64,000 bases of DNA from Opitutus sp. (lineage in GTDB: Bacteria; Verrucomicrobiota; Verrucomicrobiia; Opitutales; Opitutaceae). A program made the position numbers and the translations under genes. The stretch spans positions 1,378,501-1,442,500 of the forward strand of contig JACEUQ010000002.1 of assembly GCA_024998815.1 (NCBI GenBank), given 5' to 3'. This document shows positions 32,148-41,531 of this stretch, piece by piece (position 1 is the first letter of the stretch; the number at the start of each line of letters is the position of its first letter). The notes below the pieces were generated by a model. It was not told the DNA's origin, did not search any database, and saw only the letters and a list, made by a program, of their open reading frames with translations.

Positions 32148-34031
32148 TCACCCGGCCCAGCACGCCCGGATCGCCTGCGCAAACGCCCTGCCCTGCCCCG
32201 CCGCGTCCATCAGCGGCGATGCCAACAGGCCCTCACGTAATCCCGCCGACCGCACCGCCAGCGCCGCGCGGTCCGCCACCAGCGCCCGTGCCCGCTCAAT
32301 GAATTCGTCCTCCGTCGCCGCCACGCAATCGCCCTGACCCGCCGCCGTGAGCAGCGACGCGCCCACCCGGCTCACATGGCGGTCGCCTACCAGCGTGACC
32401 ACAGGGCGCCCCATCCACAGCGCCTCGCACGTGGTGGTCGTTCCGTTGTAGGGCACCGTATCGAGTGCGACGTCCATCTGCGCGTAACACCCCAGGTGCG
32501 CGGCCTGCCCCACCACCACGGGGAGTAACGTCACCCGCGCCGGGTCCAAGCCCACCGCCCCAGCCTGCCGCGCGACCCAGTCAGGCGAGGGCTCCGTGCC
32601 TTTGAGCAACAAACGCGCCCCGGGCACCGCCGCCAACAGCCGCGCCCACAGCCGCCACGTGGACGGCGAAAGTTTGCCCAAATTGTTAAACGACCCAAAC
32701 ACGGGTGCTACCCCCGCACCCACTTCCGCACCTACATCCGCGCAACACGGTGGCGGCACCACTTCAGGCGCATCCGGCGTTGGCGAATAACACCACGCGG
32801 TTGACGCAAAACGCACCAACCGCTCCGTGTGCAACGCTTCGGCCGTCCCCACGGGATCCGCCAGCGCGTCGGTTAACCGGAAGTCCATGGTCGTTAACCC
32901 GGTGGTATCGGGATAGCCCAGGTAGGTGATCTGCACCGGGGCGAGCCGGCTCGCCAGCAGCCCTTGGCGGTTTTGCCCGGTGTGGCCGACCAGATCGACG
33001 AGGACATCCGGGGCGTCGGCCAAAATCTGCCGCGCCACTTCCACATCGGGAACACCGGTAAAATTGCGCCACAACGCCGCCCGACCGCGCAGGCGCGCAC
33101 TGGTGGCGTCCTCGATCGCATGATCGTGGTAAAGCACCAGCTCGAAGCCGTCTGGGGTCAAGCCACCCAGCAGAGGCTCTAAAAAACACGCGACGGCATG
33201 GGTGCGCAGGTCGGGCGAGAGGAACGCCACACGCAGGCGTTTATCGGGGCCGCCCACCCGCGGCAGCACCCGCGCCGGCTGAAGTCCCGCCGCAAGCCGT
33301 CCGAACTCCCGATGCGCTTCAGCCACGTCAGCCGCAGAAAAATCATCGAGGTAGTGCAACACCAGCAGGCGCTGGCTGGCGGAGGTCACATCGAGAGGAT
33401 CGATGCGCAGTGCAGCATCGAATGCCGCCAACGACTCGCGCATGCGGTGGCAGCCATGCAACGCCATCGCCCGGCCCCGATGGCCAATGGCTTCGTGGGG
33501 CGCGAGCGCGATGGCGCGCTCATGGACAACCAGCGCCTCGGTCGGGTGCCCCAGGGTGAGCAACGCCCCGCCCAGATTCAGCCAGCCGGCGGCGACCGTG
33601 GGGCGCAATTCAGCCCCGCGCCGCAGCGCTTCCAAACCGGCGGCCCCCTGTCCGATACGCACGAGGAAAATCCCGAGGTTGGTGGCGTTTTCACCATTGG
33701 CTGGCTCCAGCCGAACGGCTGCGCGCAAATGAACCTCGGCTGGCTCGTTCAGGCCTGATTGCGACTGGGCCAAGCCCAAACACATGTGCGTTGCTGCGGC
33801 ATGGGGTAAAATGCGTAAGGCGGATTCCAACCAAGGGCAGGCCTCCACCGCCCGCCCGAGTTGCAACAGGGCTGTTCCACCCAGGTGCAACACCCGATAG
33901 TCACGCGGCGCAAGGGGCCGCAGGCGTTGATAGGCCGCCAAAGCCTCGACCAGGCGTCCGGCTTGGTGAAGCGCCGTGGCGGCAGTGAACTGCTTTTCGA
34001 ACCCGGAATTGACGCGAAGGGGAGGCGGCAC
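32148..34031 (-). CDS. TPR-containing GT41 (SPINDLY/OGT-like) glycosyltransferase, paralogue 3
   Basis: The protein has 627 residues with a GTG start. The N-terminal TPR region covers about 10-250, and the catalytic part includes LRVAFLSPDLRTHAVACFLE, DVLVDLVGHTGQNRQGLLAS, PVQITYLGYPDTTGLTTMDF, FNNLGKLSPS and TTTCEALWMGRPVVTLVGDR. It is closest to paralogue 1 by motif wording. The start lies only 2 bases beyond the stop of the upstream glycosyltransferase gene, so epimerase, glycosyltransferase and this protein form one minus-strand operon. Confidence 0.88.
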   Translation of the reverse strand: MPPPLRVNSGFEKQFTAATALHQAGRLVEALAAYQRLRPLAPRDYRVLHLGGTALLQLGRAVEACPWLESALRILPHAAATHMCLGLAQSQSGLNEPAEVHLRAAVRLEPANGENATNLGIFLVRIGQGAAGLEALRRGAELRPTVAAGWLNLGGALLTLGHPTEALVVHERAIALAPHEAIGHRGRAMALHGCHRMRESLAAFDAALRIDPLDVTSASQRLLVLHYLDDFSAADVAEAHREFGRLAAGLQPARVLPRVGGPDKRLRVAFLSPDLRTHAVACFLEPLLGGLTPDGFELVLYHDHAIEDATSARLRGRAALWRNFTGVPDVEVARQILADAPDVLVDLVGHTGQNRQGLLASRLAPVQITYLGYPDTTGLTTMDFRLTDALADPVGTAEALHTERLVRFASTAWCYSPTPDAPEVVPPPCCADVGAEVGAGVAPVFGSFNNLGKLSPSTWRLWARLLAAVPGARLLLKGTEPSPDWVARQAGAVGLDPARVTLLPVVVGQAAHLGCYAQMDVALDTVPYNGTTTTCEALWMGRPVVTLVGDRHVSRVGASLLTAAGQGDCVAATEDEFIERARALVADRAALAVRSAGLREGLLASPLMDAAGQGRAFAQAIRACWAG

Positions 34032-34033
34032 GT

Positions 34034-35095
34034 TCAGGCGGTCGAAAGGTGGAAGGCGGCCAAGGCATCGGCCAACACCGGCCCGACCGTTTCAGCTCGG
34101 TTAAAATGATCGTAAATGCGGCGCCTCTCACTGCCAGAGGTAGCCAGGGCCTCCTCGCAGGCGGCACGTAGCGCGGGCAAGTCGGCGTGGGCGTAGCGGC
34201 GGATTAATCCCGCATCGGCCAAGCCATCAAGGCGTCCACCTTGGGCCGAGTTTTCCGAAACCGGAACCAGCCCAAGACAGCCTGACCAGAACGGACGATC
34301 AGTATGCGTGCCCGCCATAGCTGGGGTGTTAAACTTGCGCCCTTCGGGGCAAAAACCCACCGCGTAGCGACTTAATCCCGCGCGATCACCGACGCTCAGG
34401 GAATGGTCGTGGTGGGCGATAAAGCGGTCCTTGAAGGTGGAGCGCAAAAAATCGATCTGCCGATGCCGATGCGGGGTGAGGCCCAGTTGAGAACCGAGAA
34501 ACACGATTTTAGGCTCAGGGTTTTCGTTAAACGGGACAGCGAACGGCACGACGTTGGCCACCCAGCTGCGATGCCGCCTCAGGCAATCCGGGCGCAGTCG
34601 GGCGGCGGCGGGGCCAAGCGGGAATTCATCGTGAATCAACACATCCAGATGAGGCGCGAGTGCCGCAAAACACGGCATCGTGCGACTGGCCTCATCGTAG
34701 GCGTAAAAGGCGATGCGCACGCCCTGCTTTTTTAAAAATGAACAGAATGGCACTAGGGCAGGCCCGAGTTTCTCAGGATGCTGCCCCATAAACACCAGCC
34801 AACGGGTCGCTTCGGCGGGCTGAGAGCAAAATTGCGCCAACTCGGCCAAGCCGCTGGTGCCGGTTACCCAGGCGGTTTGAAAAGACATCTGGGAATGCAC
34901 TAGGCACGCAAAGCACCGGGCACACTCGCCGTGCCAATCGCAGTCGAGTTGGGCCATTTTCCGCAACCGCTCGTCGGCCCCGGCAGAAACTCGGGGAGTG
35001 ATGTCCCAGCTTGGCAAACGACTCAGGTAAGAATCGACCGTCTCCAGCCCATCGGCCCAGGGGTTAAAAAAGATGATAGTGGCAGTGCTCTGCAT
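34034..35095 (-). CDS. Glycosyltransferase-like protein
   Basis: The protein has 353 residues from the ATG at 35095. The C-terminal half (about 205-345) resembles GT-B transferases: KIVFLGSQLGLTPHRHRQID, RYAVGFCPEGRKFNTPAMAG, THTDRPFWSGCLGLVPVSEN, then a helical end. The N-terminal half contains a Cys cluster DCDWHGECARCFACL of unknown meaning. It lies between a nucleotide-sugar epimerase (23 bases upstream) and GT41 paralogue 3, suggesting a shared glycosylation pathway. The acceptor and donor are unknown, and the family call is tentative. Confidence 0.55.
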   Translation of the reverse strand: MQSTATIIFFNPWADGLETVDSYLSRLPSWDITPRVSAGADERLRKMAQLDCDWHGECARCFACLVHSQMSFQTAWVTGTSGLAELAQFCSQPAEATRWLVFMGQHPEKLGPALVPFCSFLKKQGVRIAFYAYDEASRTMPCFAALAPHLDVLIHDEFPLGPAAARLRPDCLRRHRSWVANVVPFAVPFNENPEPKIVFLGSQLGLTPHRHRQIDFLRSTFKDRFIAHHDHSLSVGDRAGLSRYAVGFCPEGRKFNTPAMAGTHTDRPFWSGCLGLVPVSENSAQGGRLDGLADAGLIRRYAHADLPALRAACEEALATSGSERRRIYDHFNRAETVGPVLADALAAFHLSTA

Positions 35096-35118
35096 AGGAT
35101 AATTGATCCAGAAAAAGA

Positions 35119-36096
35119 TTAATGTGGTTCGCCTGCCTTCGACCTCGGGACCGCGCTCAAGGAGTTTTGTGCGACTACAGCACAGGCATCCGCGAGCGAC
35201 CACTCACATGTAAAATCCAGCTCGGCCAGCGCTCGCCGCGGATCGCCCACAGAGCGGCGAATGTCCCCGGGCTTGGCCTCCTCGCGCCGAATCGCCCCCC
35301 TAAACCCCGTCACGCCAGCCAGTATCGAAAGAAGTTGATTAAGGGTGGTCTCGCGGCCCGAGCATATGTTGGCCACACCGCTACGAACTGCTGGCTGAGT
35401 TGCCGCCAACAGGTTGGCCCGGGCCACATCCTGCACGGAGATAAAATCGCGTGACTGATTTCCATCGCCGAAAGTGACAGGGTCTAGGCCCGCCCGCATC
35501 CGATTAAGAAAAACGGTGACAACCCCTGAATAAGGCGAGGCCGGATCCTGCCGCGGTCCGAAAACATTAAAATAACGCTGGCAGCGCACGATGAGCCCGT
35601 AGGTGTGGGAGTAGCTCAACAACAGGTGTTCGGATGCTGCCTTGGCCGCACCGTAGGGACTTAGCGGATGCGCGAGGGTCTCTTCAACCAGTGGAAGCCC
35701 CGGCGCATCACCATAGATCGCCGCTGAGGAGGCGAACACCAACCGCGGGACTGCATGTGACCGTGCGACCTCGGCGACGGTCTGGGTGAGTTCGAGATTT
35801 AGCGCGAAGTTCAGTCCGGGATCACGGATACTGGCCTGCACGCTCACAAGCCCCGCGAGATGAATGATAGCCGCCGGTTGCGTAGAACACACGAGCTCGG
35901 CAAACCGCCCGGGCATGCGCAGATCAAACTGTTCAAAAACAAAATTCGGGCGCTCCCGAGCCTCGGCCAAATTCACCAACCGACCACTGCTAAGGTCATC
36001 GACCGCCACCACACCGTGCCCAGCAGCCAACAAGCAGTCACAGGTGTGACTGCCGATAAAGCCGGCCGCTCCGGTTACAATGATGGTCGATTTCAT
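35119..36096 (-). CDS. NAD-dependent nucleotide-sugar epimerase/dehydratase (extended SDR)
   Basis: The protein has 325 residues. The Rossmann motif is IIVTGAAGFIGSHTCD at residues 4-19. VFASSAAIYGDAPG holds the catalytic Ser and SPYGAAKAASEHLL the YxxxK pair. RYFNVFGPRQDPASPYSGVV is typical of GalE/WbpP-type enzymes. First gene of a minus-strand operon with a glycosyltransferase and GT41 paralogue 3, so it probably makes their sugar donor. The in-frame extension upstream to 36291 has no family likeness; the ATG at 36096 begins the fold directly. Confidence 0.85.
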   Translation of the reverse strand: MKSTIIVTGAAGFIGSHTCDCLLAAGHGVVAVDDLSSGRLVNLAEARERPNFVFEQFDLRMPGRFAELVCSTQPAAIIHLAGLVSVQASIRDPGLNFALNLELTQTVAEVARSHAVPRLVFASSAAIYGDAPGLPLVEETLAHPLSPYGAAKAASEHLLLSYSHTYGLIVRCQRYFNVFGPRQDPASPYSGVVTVFLNRMRAGLDPVTFGDGNQSRDFISVQDVARANLLAATQPAVRSGVANICSGRETTLNQLLSILAGVTGFRGAIRREEAKPGDIRRSVGDPRRALAELDFTCEWSLADACAVVAQNSLSAVPRSKAGEPH

Positions 36097-36540
36097 GGGG
36101 CTATCCGCTTGGCGATTGTGGATATATCGTCCCAGCGCGCAAAAACTTAACCCATCAGCACTGAAAAAAGCGAATGACGAGGTGGTGGGACGGAGATCAT
36201 GCAGCACAACCCAAACAGAACTCAGCTTTGAACGCCCCAATCCGTCGGGTCCGTGACGTCCCCGATGAAACCGATGATACCGTAATACCACCCCGCTAAC
36301 CGCTTCTTTAATTCCCCCCCTTCAGCCAAACACTGAACGTGTCGATAAAACATAAAATCAAAATGCGCTGTTCGTAGATTTCAACGGTCTACTTTTAGGA
36401 TTACAAGTTACCTTAAAATCATTAAACTCTCACAATAAACAAGTAGCGATTTAAATTTAAGTTTAATCCTTTTAAAACGTAAGCACGCTAAGTCGGTTAA
36501 TTCCTATCCTATACATCAGTCCAGTCCCGGCCCAAAACCC
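36097..36540. other. Divergent intergenic region, AT-rich in its second half
   Basis: The stretch lies between the minus-strand epimerase and plus-strand methyltransferase starts. No gene, tRNA or repeat was recognised. Bases about 36350-36480 are AT-rich and probably hold the promoter of the methyltransferase gene. Confidence 0.45.
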
Positions 36541-37265
36541 ATGAACCCTTTCCATACCTTCCTGAAAGACCTCGTCCCCATACTCGGGGGCTTTAAAGGA
36601 AAAGTGATCCTCGATGTCGGCTGTGAACTCAAAGGGGACCTGGTCCGCTGCCTGACTGAGGACTATCAAGCCCAAGCGGCAGTCGGCATCAACCCGATCG
36701 CCCCTCCGTTGACCATCAGCGATTGCTGCGAGGTCATCCCCGGGGACATTCGAAAAACTGAATTCGCGGACGCCACGTTCGATTTAATCATCTCCAGCTG
36801 CGCCTTTGAGCACATTCCCAATCTCGACCGCGCTTTGGTCGAAATGAACCGGATCCTCAAGCCGGGCGGCTTCATCTACTCCCATCACGGACCGATCTGG
36901 TCGACGCTCTACGGTCACCACATCTATCTGCCCGGAGGGAATACCTATTGGAAAATCATCCTGCCGCCGTGGTGCCACCTGCTCATGCTAGAGCCCGAAC
37001 TGGCCGAGTGGTTGTCGAAGACCTACGATCCGCCCAGCGTGAAACTTATCCTGGATTGGGTCTACCGCGACCCGGGGCAAAATCGGCTCATGTATAGCGA
37101 CCATGTGCGGATCTACCACAACAGCCCGCTCGAGGTGTGTTTTTGCTACGGCTACACCCACCCCGAACTCTCGGATCGATACCTGAGCCTGATGTCCTAC
37201 GACCTGATCGAAAAACTCAAAAGCCGTTTCCCCAACCATGAGGGCTTTTTCTACGAGGGCATTAA
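36541..37265 (+). pseudogene. SAM-dependent methyltransferase, 3' end cut by IS1380-type copy 2
   Basis: About 241 codons remain before the IS begins in the codons following ...FFYEGIN. Class I methyltransferase motifs are present: VILDVGCELKGDLVRCL (SAM-binding loop), VIPGDIRKTEFADATFDLII (motif II/III) and NRILKPGGFIYSHHG (post-motif). It may methylate a sugar or glycan made by the adjacent glycosylation genes. Its missing end is not found on the other side of the IS, where IS21 sequence begins, so DNA was deleted as well as inserted. The truncated product may still fold, since the core is complete. Confidence 0.75.
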
Positions 37266-39006
37266 CCTAAATCCGGCAATAGAAACTAGCCAAAAATCAC
37301 GCAGGTGATTGTTTGGCTGTCATATGCCGCCGTTTTTACCGCCGGAAAAAGCTCACCCCGAGGGTGAGTCAGAAAACCCTGATCACAAGGCAACGCCAAG
37401 CGATGCCGCCGAGGTGTTGATTGTGGATACACCCGGAGGACGTTTTCGTGCGCAGTTCGCCCCAGAGTTGCCGGTGAGCCCCTTGGGGGCACTGGTGTTT
37501 TTCACGCAGTACTTGTGTGCGACAGGAGGCTTCGAGGCACTGGTTGCGGACACGCCGCTTTGTTACAGCAGCAACCGCGCACACCGCCCTCGCGACGTGA
37601 TTGGAACCCTGCTTTTGGGGATGCTCTCCGGGCACTATCGCTACGCGCACCTCGCGGCCCTGCGCGGCGACGACATTGCCCCGAGCCTGCTCGGACTTAA
37701 GTCGATTGTCAGCGAGGATTGTGTGCGCCGGGCGCTGGCTCGCATCGGTGCCGAGCAGGGGCAGGACTGGTTGCGGCGTCACCTCGACCAAACCTGTCAT
37801 GGGTTTTTGGATAACCAGTGGATCCTCGACATCGATGTCACCATCAAGCCCATCTATGGACGTCAGGAAGGTGCCAGCATCGGCTATAACCCGCAAAAGC
37901 CCGGACGCCCCAGCCACGCCTACCACACCTACTGGATCGCCACCTTGCGCCTGTGTCTGGACGTGGAGGTGCACCCCGGCGATCAATCCGCCGCCGGACA
38001 TGGTTTTGCGGGGCTGTGGGCGCTCATCGACCGACTGCCAGCCGAGCGCCGGCCCCATCTTTTGCGCGGTGACTGCGCCTATGGCCAGGAGGCGCTGCTC
38101 AGTGAAGCTGAAGCGCGTAAACTCAACTATTTGTTCAAACTGCGCCGCACCGCCAAGGCCCGCGAGCTGGTGGCCGCGCTTGAACGCACCACCACCACCG
38201 CTTGGACCGACGCCGGACAAGGCTGGCAGGGCTGCGAAAGCTGCCTGCGCCTGCAAGGCTGGAACCGGGCCCGACGTGTGGTGGTCTTGCGCCGTCGCCT
38301 CAACGACCAACGCCACCCCCGGGCCCGCCGCCGCCTCGTGCGCGAGCAAGCCGACCACGCTTTGCTGCTGAACATCCCCGACGCGGCCGCCTGCGAGCCG
38401 ATCATCTACGAACATCAGATCCTCGTTACGAGCCTGCCCTACGAGATCCTTACCCTTGCCACCCTGTATCGGGAACGTGGGGGCGCGGAAAACCCCTTCG
38501 ACGAGCTCAAGAACCAGTGGAGCTGGTCGGGGTTTACCTCCCAGGAGCTAAACTCCTGTCAGCACGCCGCGCGTTTGGCCGCACTGGTTTACAACTGGTG
38601 GACGCTCTATCACCGCCTGCTTCAACCCGGTCAGCACCACGAGGCGGTGAGTACACGTCCCCGTCTGCTCTGCGGAGCGACCCGGCAGAGCGAACACTCC
38701 GGTCAACGCCGCCTGGACGTGCGCTTGAGCCATGCCGAGGCACCTCGCCTGAGTGAACTCATCACAAAGCTGGCCAGATGGTTACATGGTATCCTTCATA
38801 ATGCGGAGCAATGGAGTGTCGCCCAGCGCTGGGGGCAAATCGTAGCGAGGATTTTACAGGAAAACTTCCCTGTACTCGGCCCTGAACCGCCTTTGGCCAC
38901 CGCCCCAAGCTGATCGCGCTTCCGTTCAGCCTGCCGCAGCACTCTCCACCCTCATCTATCCGACGGGCAACGCCCGCCGGCCGCACTTTCTATTGCCGGA
39001 TTTAGG
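37266..39006 (+). mobile_element. IS1380-type insertion sequence, copy 2 (complete, 1741 bp)
   Basis: It has the same 20-bp ends and length as copy 1. The left flank is the truncated methyltransferase gene; the right flank enters the middle of an IS21 passenger gene. TTAA on the left and GTTA on the right do not match, so no target duplication is present. Confidence 0.88.
37324..38913 (+). CDS. IS1380-type DDE transposase (copy 2)
   Basis: The translation is identical to copy 1 at 7763-9352, with all catalytic segments present. The two copies also match in their alternative frames, showing near-identity at the DNA level and a recent common origin. Confidence 0.88.
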   Translation: MPPFLPPEKAHPEGESENPDHKATPSDAAEVLIVDTPGGRFRAQFAPELPVSPLGALVFFTQYLCATGGFEALVADTPLCYSSNRAHRPRDVIGTLLLGMLSGHYRYAHLAALRGDDIAPSLLGLKSIVSEDCVRRALARIGAEQGQDWLRRHLDQTCHGFLDNQWILDIDVTIKPIYGRQEGASIGYNPQKPGRPSHAYHTYWIATLRLCLDVEVHPGDQSAAGHGFAGLWALIDRLPAERRPHLLRGDCAYGQEALLSEAEARKLNYLFKLRRTAKARELVAALERTTTTAWTDAGQGWQGCESCLRLQGWNRARRVVVLRRRLNDQRHPRARRRLVREQADHALLLNIPDAAACEPIIYEHQILVTSLPYEILTLATLYRERGGAENPFDELKNQWSWSGFTSQELNSCQHAARLAALVYNWWTLYHRLLQPGQHHEAVSTRPRLLCGATRQSEHSGQRRLDVRLSHAEAPRLSELITKLARWLHGILHNAEQWSVAQRWGQIVARILQENFPVLGPEPPLATAPS

Positions 39007-39203
39007 GTTACTACGCCACGCGCACCCTGGCCCGGCTGCTCACGCTCAGCGAGGACGGCCTGGTCGAGGCGCGTCGGCAGTTAATCGAGGCCGGGGTGAT
39101 CGCCTACGCCGCGCCACTTTACCAGGTGCTTTCCTTGGACCGGGGCAGGCCATCGCACACGCTGGCGGTAACGCCGTCGCCGAGCCGGGAGGTGGGGGCG
39201 TGA
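39007..39203 (+). pseudogene. IS21 winged-helix passenger gene, 3' fragment
   Basis: Reading YYATRTLARLLTLSEDGLVE onward to the TGA at 39201-39203 matches residues about 54-119 of the protein at 17889-18248, with a few substitutions (for example SHTLAVTPSP for THTLAATPPP). The 5' part was removed with the IS1380-type insertion. Confidence 0.8.
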
Positions 39204-40666
39204 TCAATTACGAACTGTATTGCCGGATAAAACAGGCGGAGGCGGCCGGTCACAGTGCGCCGCAAATCGCCCGCTCGCTCCAGTTGCACGTGCAGACGGT
39301 GAGGCGCTGGCAGGCGCAGGAAAAGTACGTGCGCAGCCAGGCCGCGCAGGTGCCTAGGCCAAGCAAGCTCGACGTGCACAAGCCGGCGATCGCGCGGTGG
39401 CTGGAGGCCCATCCGTTCACCGCCATGCAGCTCTGGCAAAAGGTGCGCGAGCGGGGGTACACGGGCGGGTATTCAATTTTGAAAGACTACGTGCGGCGGG
39501 TGCGGCCGAGGAACCTGGAGGCGTTTCTTACCCTCAAGTTTGCCCCCGGCCAGACCGCGCAGGTGGACTGGGGCAGTTTTGGCGCGGTGGAGGTGGACGG
39601 CACCCGGCGGGCTTTAAGTTTTTTCGTCATGGTTTTGGGGTACAGCCGGTTCCTGCATGTGGAATTTACCCTCGGGCAGGGCCAGGAGTGGTGGCTGGGC
39701 TGTCACCGGCGCGCCTTTGAAAAACTCGGCGGGGTGCCGCGCGAGGTGATGGTGGACAACTGCAAGACGGCCGTCCTCTCGCATGTGCCCGGGACCGACC
39801 CGGTGTACAACGCCCAGTACCTGGACTTTGCCCGGCACTACGGGTTTACGATAAAAGCGTGCGGGCCGGGGCATCCGCAGTCCAAGGGCATGGTGGAAAA
39901 CGCGGTGGGTTACGTGAAAAAAAGCTTCCTTGGCGGGAGGCAGATGAATGGGTTTACCGAGCTGGGGCCGGCCGCCAGCTTGTGGCTGGAAACGGTGGCC
40001 AACGTGCGCGTTCACGCTGAAACCCAGGGCCGGCCGGTGGACCGGCTGCCCGAGGAGCGCGCTGCGCTCCTGCCGCTTAACCCGGTGGCCAGTCCGGCGG
40101 TGCGCACCTTAAGCGTGCGGGCGTCGCGGCGGTGCCGGGTGAGTATCGAAACGAACCGCTACTCGGTGCCCACGAAGTTTGCCGGGGCGCTACTCACCGC
40201 GCAGATCGAGGGGGCGCAGGTGAGGTTTTATGCGGACCGCACCCTGGTGGCCGAGCACGCCCGCAGTTTTGCCCGCCGCGCCGATGTGGAAAACCCCGAG
40301 CACGTGCGCGAACTCGAAGAGCGCAAACGGCAGGGAGCGCGGCAGCGCCTGCGGCTACGGTTTTTGGAACTGAGCCCGGCGGCACCCGCCTACCAACGGG
40401 GGCTGGAGGAGCGCCGGCTCAACGCGGGACACCACCTGGCGACTATCGTGGGTTTGGTGGCCCTGTATGGAACGGAGGCAGTCGGCCGGGCGATCGAAAG
40501 CGCCCATGAACTCGGCGCCTACTCCAGCGATTACATCCTCAACTTGCTCGAACAACGCGCGCGGGCCTTGCCGCAAGCCGGGCCGATCCACCTCACCCGC
40601 GCCGACGCGGTGGCCGCGTTGGAACTCGAACTGTGTCCCCCGGATTTAAGCCCCTACACTCTATGA
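39200..40666 (+). CDS. istA: IS21-family transposase IstA (second copy)
   Basis: The protein has 488 residues with GTG start at 39200. It has the same HTH, DDE core and C-terminal domain as 16426-17892, with a handful of changes (INYELY for IDYELY, LCPPDLSPYTL for LRPPDLSPYTQ). All catalytic segments are present. The longer open frame running back to 38993 is an artefact of the IS1380 junction. Confidence 0.9.
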   Translation: MINYELYCRIKQAEAAGHSAPQIARSLQLHVQTVRRWQAQEKYVRSQAAQVPRPSKLDVHKPAIARWLEAHPFTAMQLWQKVRERGYTGGYSILKDYVRRVRPRNLEAFLTLKFAPGQTAQVDWGSFGAVEVDGTRRALSFFVMVLGYSRFLHVEFTLGQGQEWWLGCHRRAFEKLGGVPREVMVDNCKTAVLSHVPGTDPVYNAQYLDFARHYGFTIKACGPGHPQSKGMVENAVGYVKKSFLGGRQMNGFTELGPAASLWLETVANVRVHAETQGRPVDRLPEERAALLPLNPVASPAVRTLSVRASRRCRVSIETNRYSVPTKFAGALLTAQIEGAQVRFYADRTLVAEHARSFARRADVENPEHVRELEERKRQGARQRLRLRFLELSPAAPAYQRGLEERRLNAGHHLATIVGLVALYGTEAVGRAIESAHELGAYSSDYILNLLEQRARALPQAGPIHLTRADAVAALELELCPPDLSPYTL

Positions 40667-41430
40667 AAACAGAACCCGAAAAACCCGATTTATTAAAAGA
40701 CCAGCTTAAGTATCTGAAACTCGGTTACCTGTTGCGTCACCACGGCGAACTGACCGCCGAGGCGGCCAAGGCGCGCTGTTCGCACGCCGAATTTTTACGC
40801 CGACTGGTGCAGGCCGAGACCCAGGACCGCCAGATCCGGGCGCTGGAGCGGCGCATCCAGGCAGCGCGCTTCCCGGTCAAGAAAACCGTCGACCAGTTCC
40901 AGTGGGACTGGCCCAAGGAGTTGAACGAAGCGCAGGTACGCCACCTCTTCGAACTGGGTTTTGTGAAGGAGCGCACCAACGTGGTGTTTTGCGGTGGTGT
41001 GGGGCTTGGGAAGACACATCTCGCGAGCGCGTTGGGCTACGCGGCCTGCCAGGCGGGTTACACGGTGCTGTTTACGACGGCGGTGGACGCGATCAACGCC
41101 CTGGTCACCGCCCAGTCCCTGCACCGGTTGCAAGCCGAGTTGAAGCGTTACATGACCCCTGCGGTGCTCGTGCTCGATGAGGTCGGCTACCTGCCGCTCG
41201 ACAAGTCGGGGGCCGACCTGCTCTTCCAGATCGTCAGCCAACGCTACGAACGCGGCTCGCTGATCGTCACCACCAACAAGGCCTACAAACACTGGGCAGG
41301 GATCTTTAACAACGACGCTGGCATCACCGCGGCGATCCTGGACCGCCTGCTGCACCGCGCTCAGACCGTCGTCATCGAGGGCAAATCCTACCGCATGAAA
41401 GACCGCCTAGCCGACGAACCTGCAAGCTGA
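40663..41430 (+). CDS. istB: IS21-family helper ATPase IstB (second copy)
   Basis: The protein has 255 residues, with Walker A GGVGLGKTHLA and Walker B VLVLDEVGYLPLD. Its product is essentially identical to the copy at 15662-16429. It overlaps the end of istA by 4 bases. Confidence 0.9.
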   Translation: MKTEPEKPDLLKDQLKYLKLGYLLRHHGELTAEAAKARCSHAEFLRRLVQAETQDRQIRALERRIQAARFPVKKTVDQFQWDWPKELNEAQVRHLFELGFVKERTNVVFCGGVGLGKTHLASALGYAACQAGYTVLFTTAVDAINALVTAQSLHRLQAELKRYMTPAVLVLDEVGYLPLDKSGADLLFQIVSQRYERGSLIVTTNKAYKHWAGIFNNDAGITAAILDRLLHRAQTVVIEGKSYRMKDRLADEPAS

Positions 41431-41531
41431 CCGGGCCTGATGATCGGCCCCTGGCGGGGCCGGTCATCGGCTTTTACGACAGGTGATTTTGTAACCGCCA
41501 GAAATAGACGGTGTTCGCGCCGCCGCTCACA

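Larger units (their letters stand above)
39007..41531 (+). mobile_element. IS21-family element, second copy lacking its passenger end
   Basis: It retains 65 codons of the winged-helix passenger gene, istA, istB and the istB-side terminus GCCGCTCACA at 41531. About 0.86 kb at the other end (the zinc-finger gene and terminus) is missing, replaced by IS1380-type copy 2. At 41532 the sequence passes into the interior of another IS1380-type copy, the site into which this IS21 had jumped. Confidence 0.9.
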
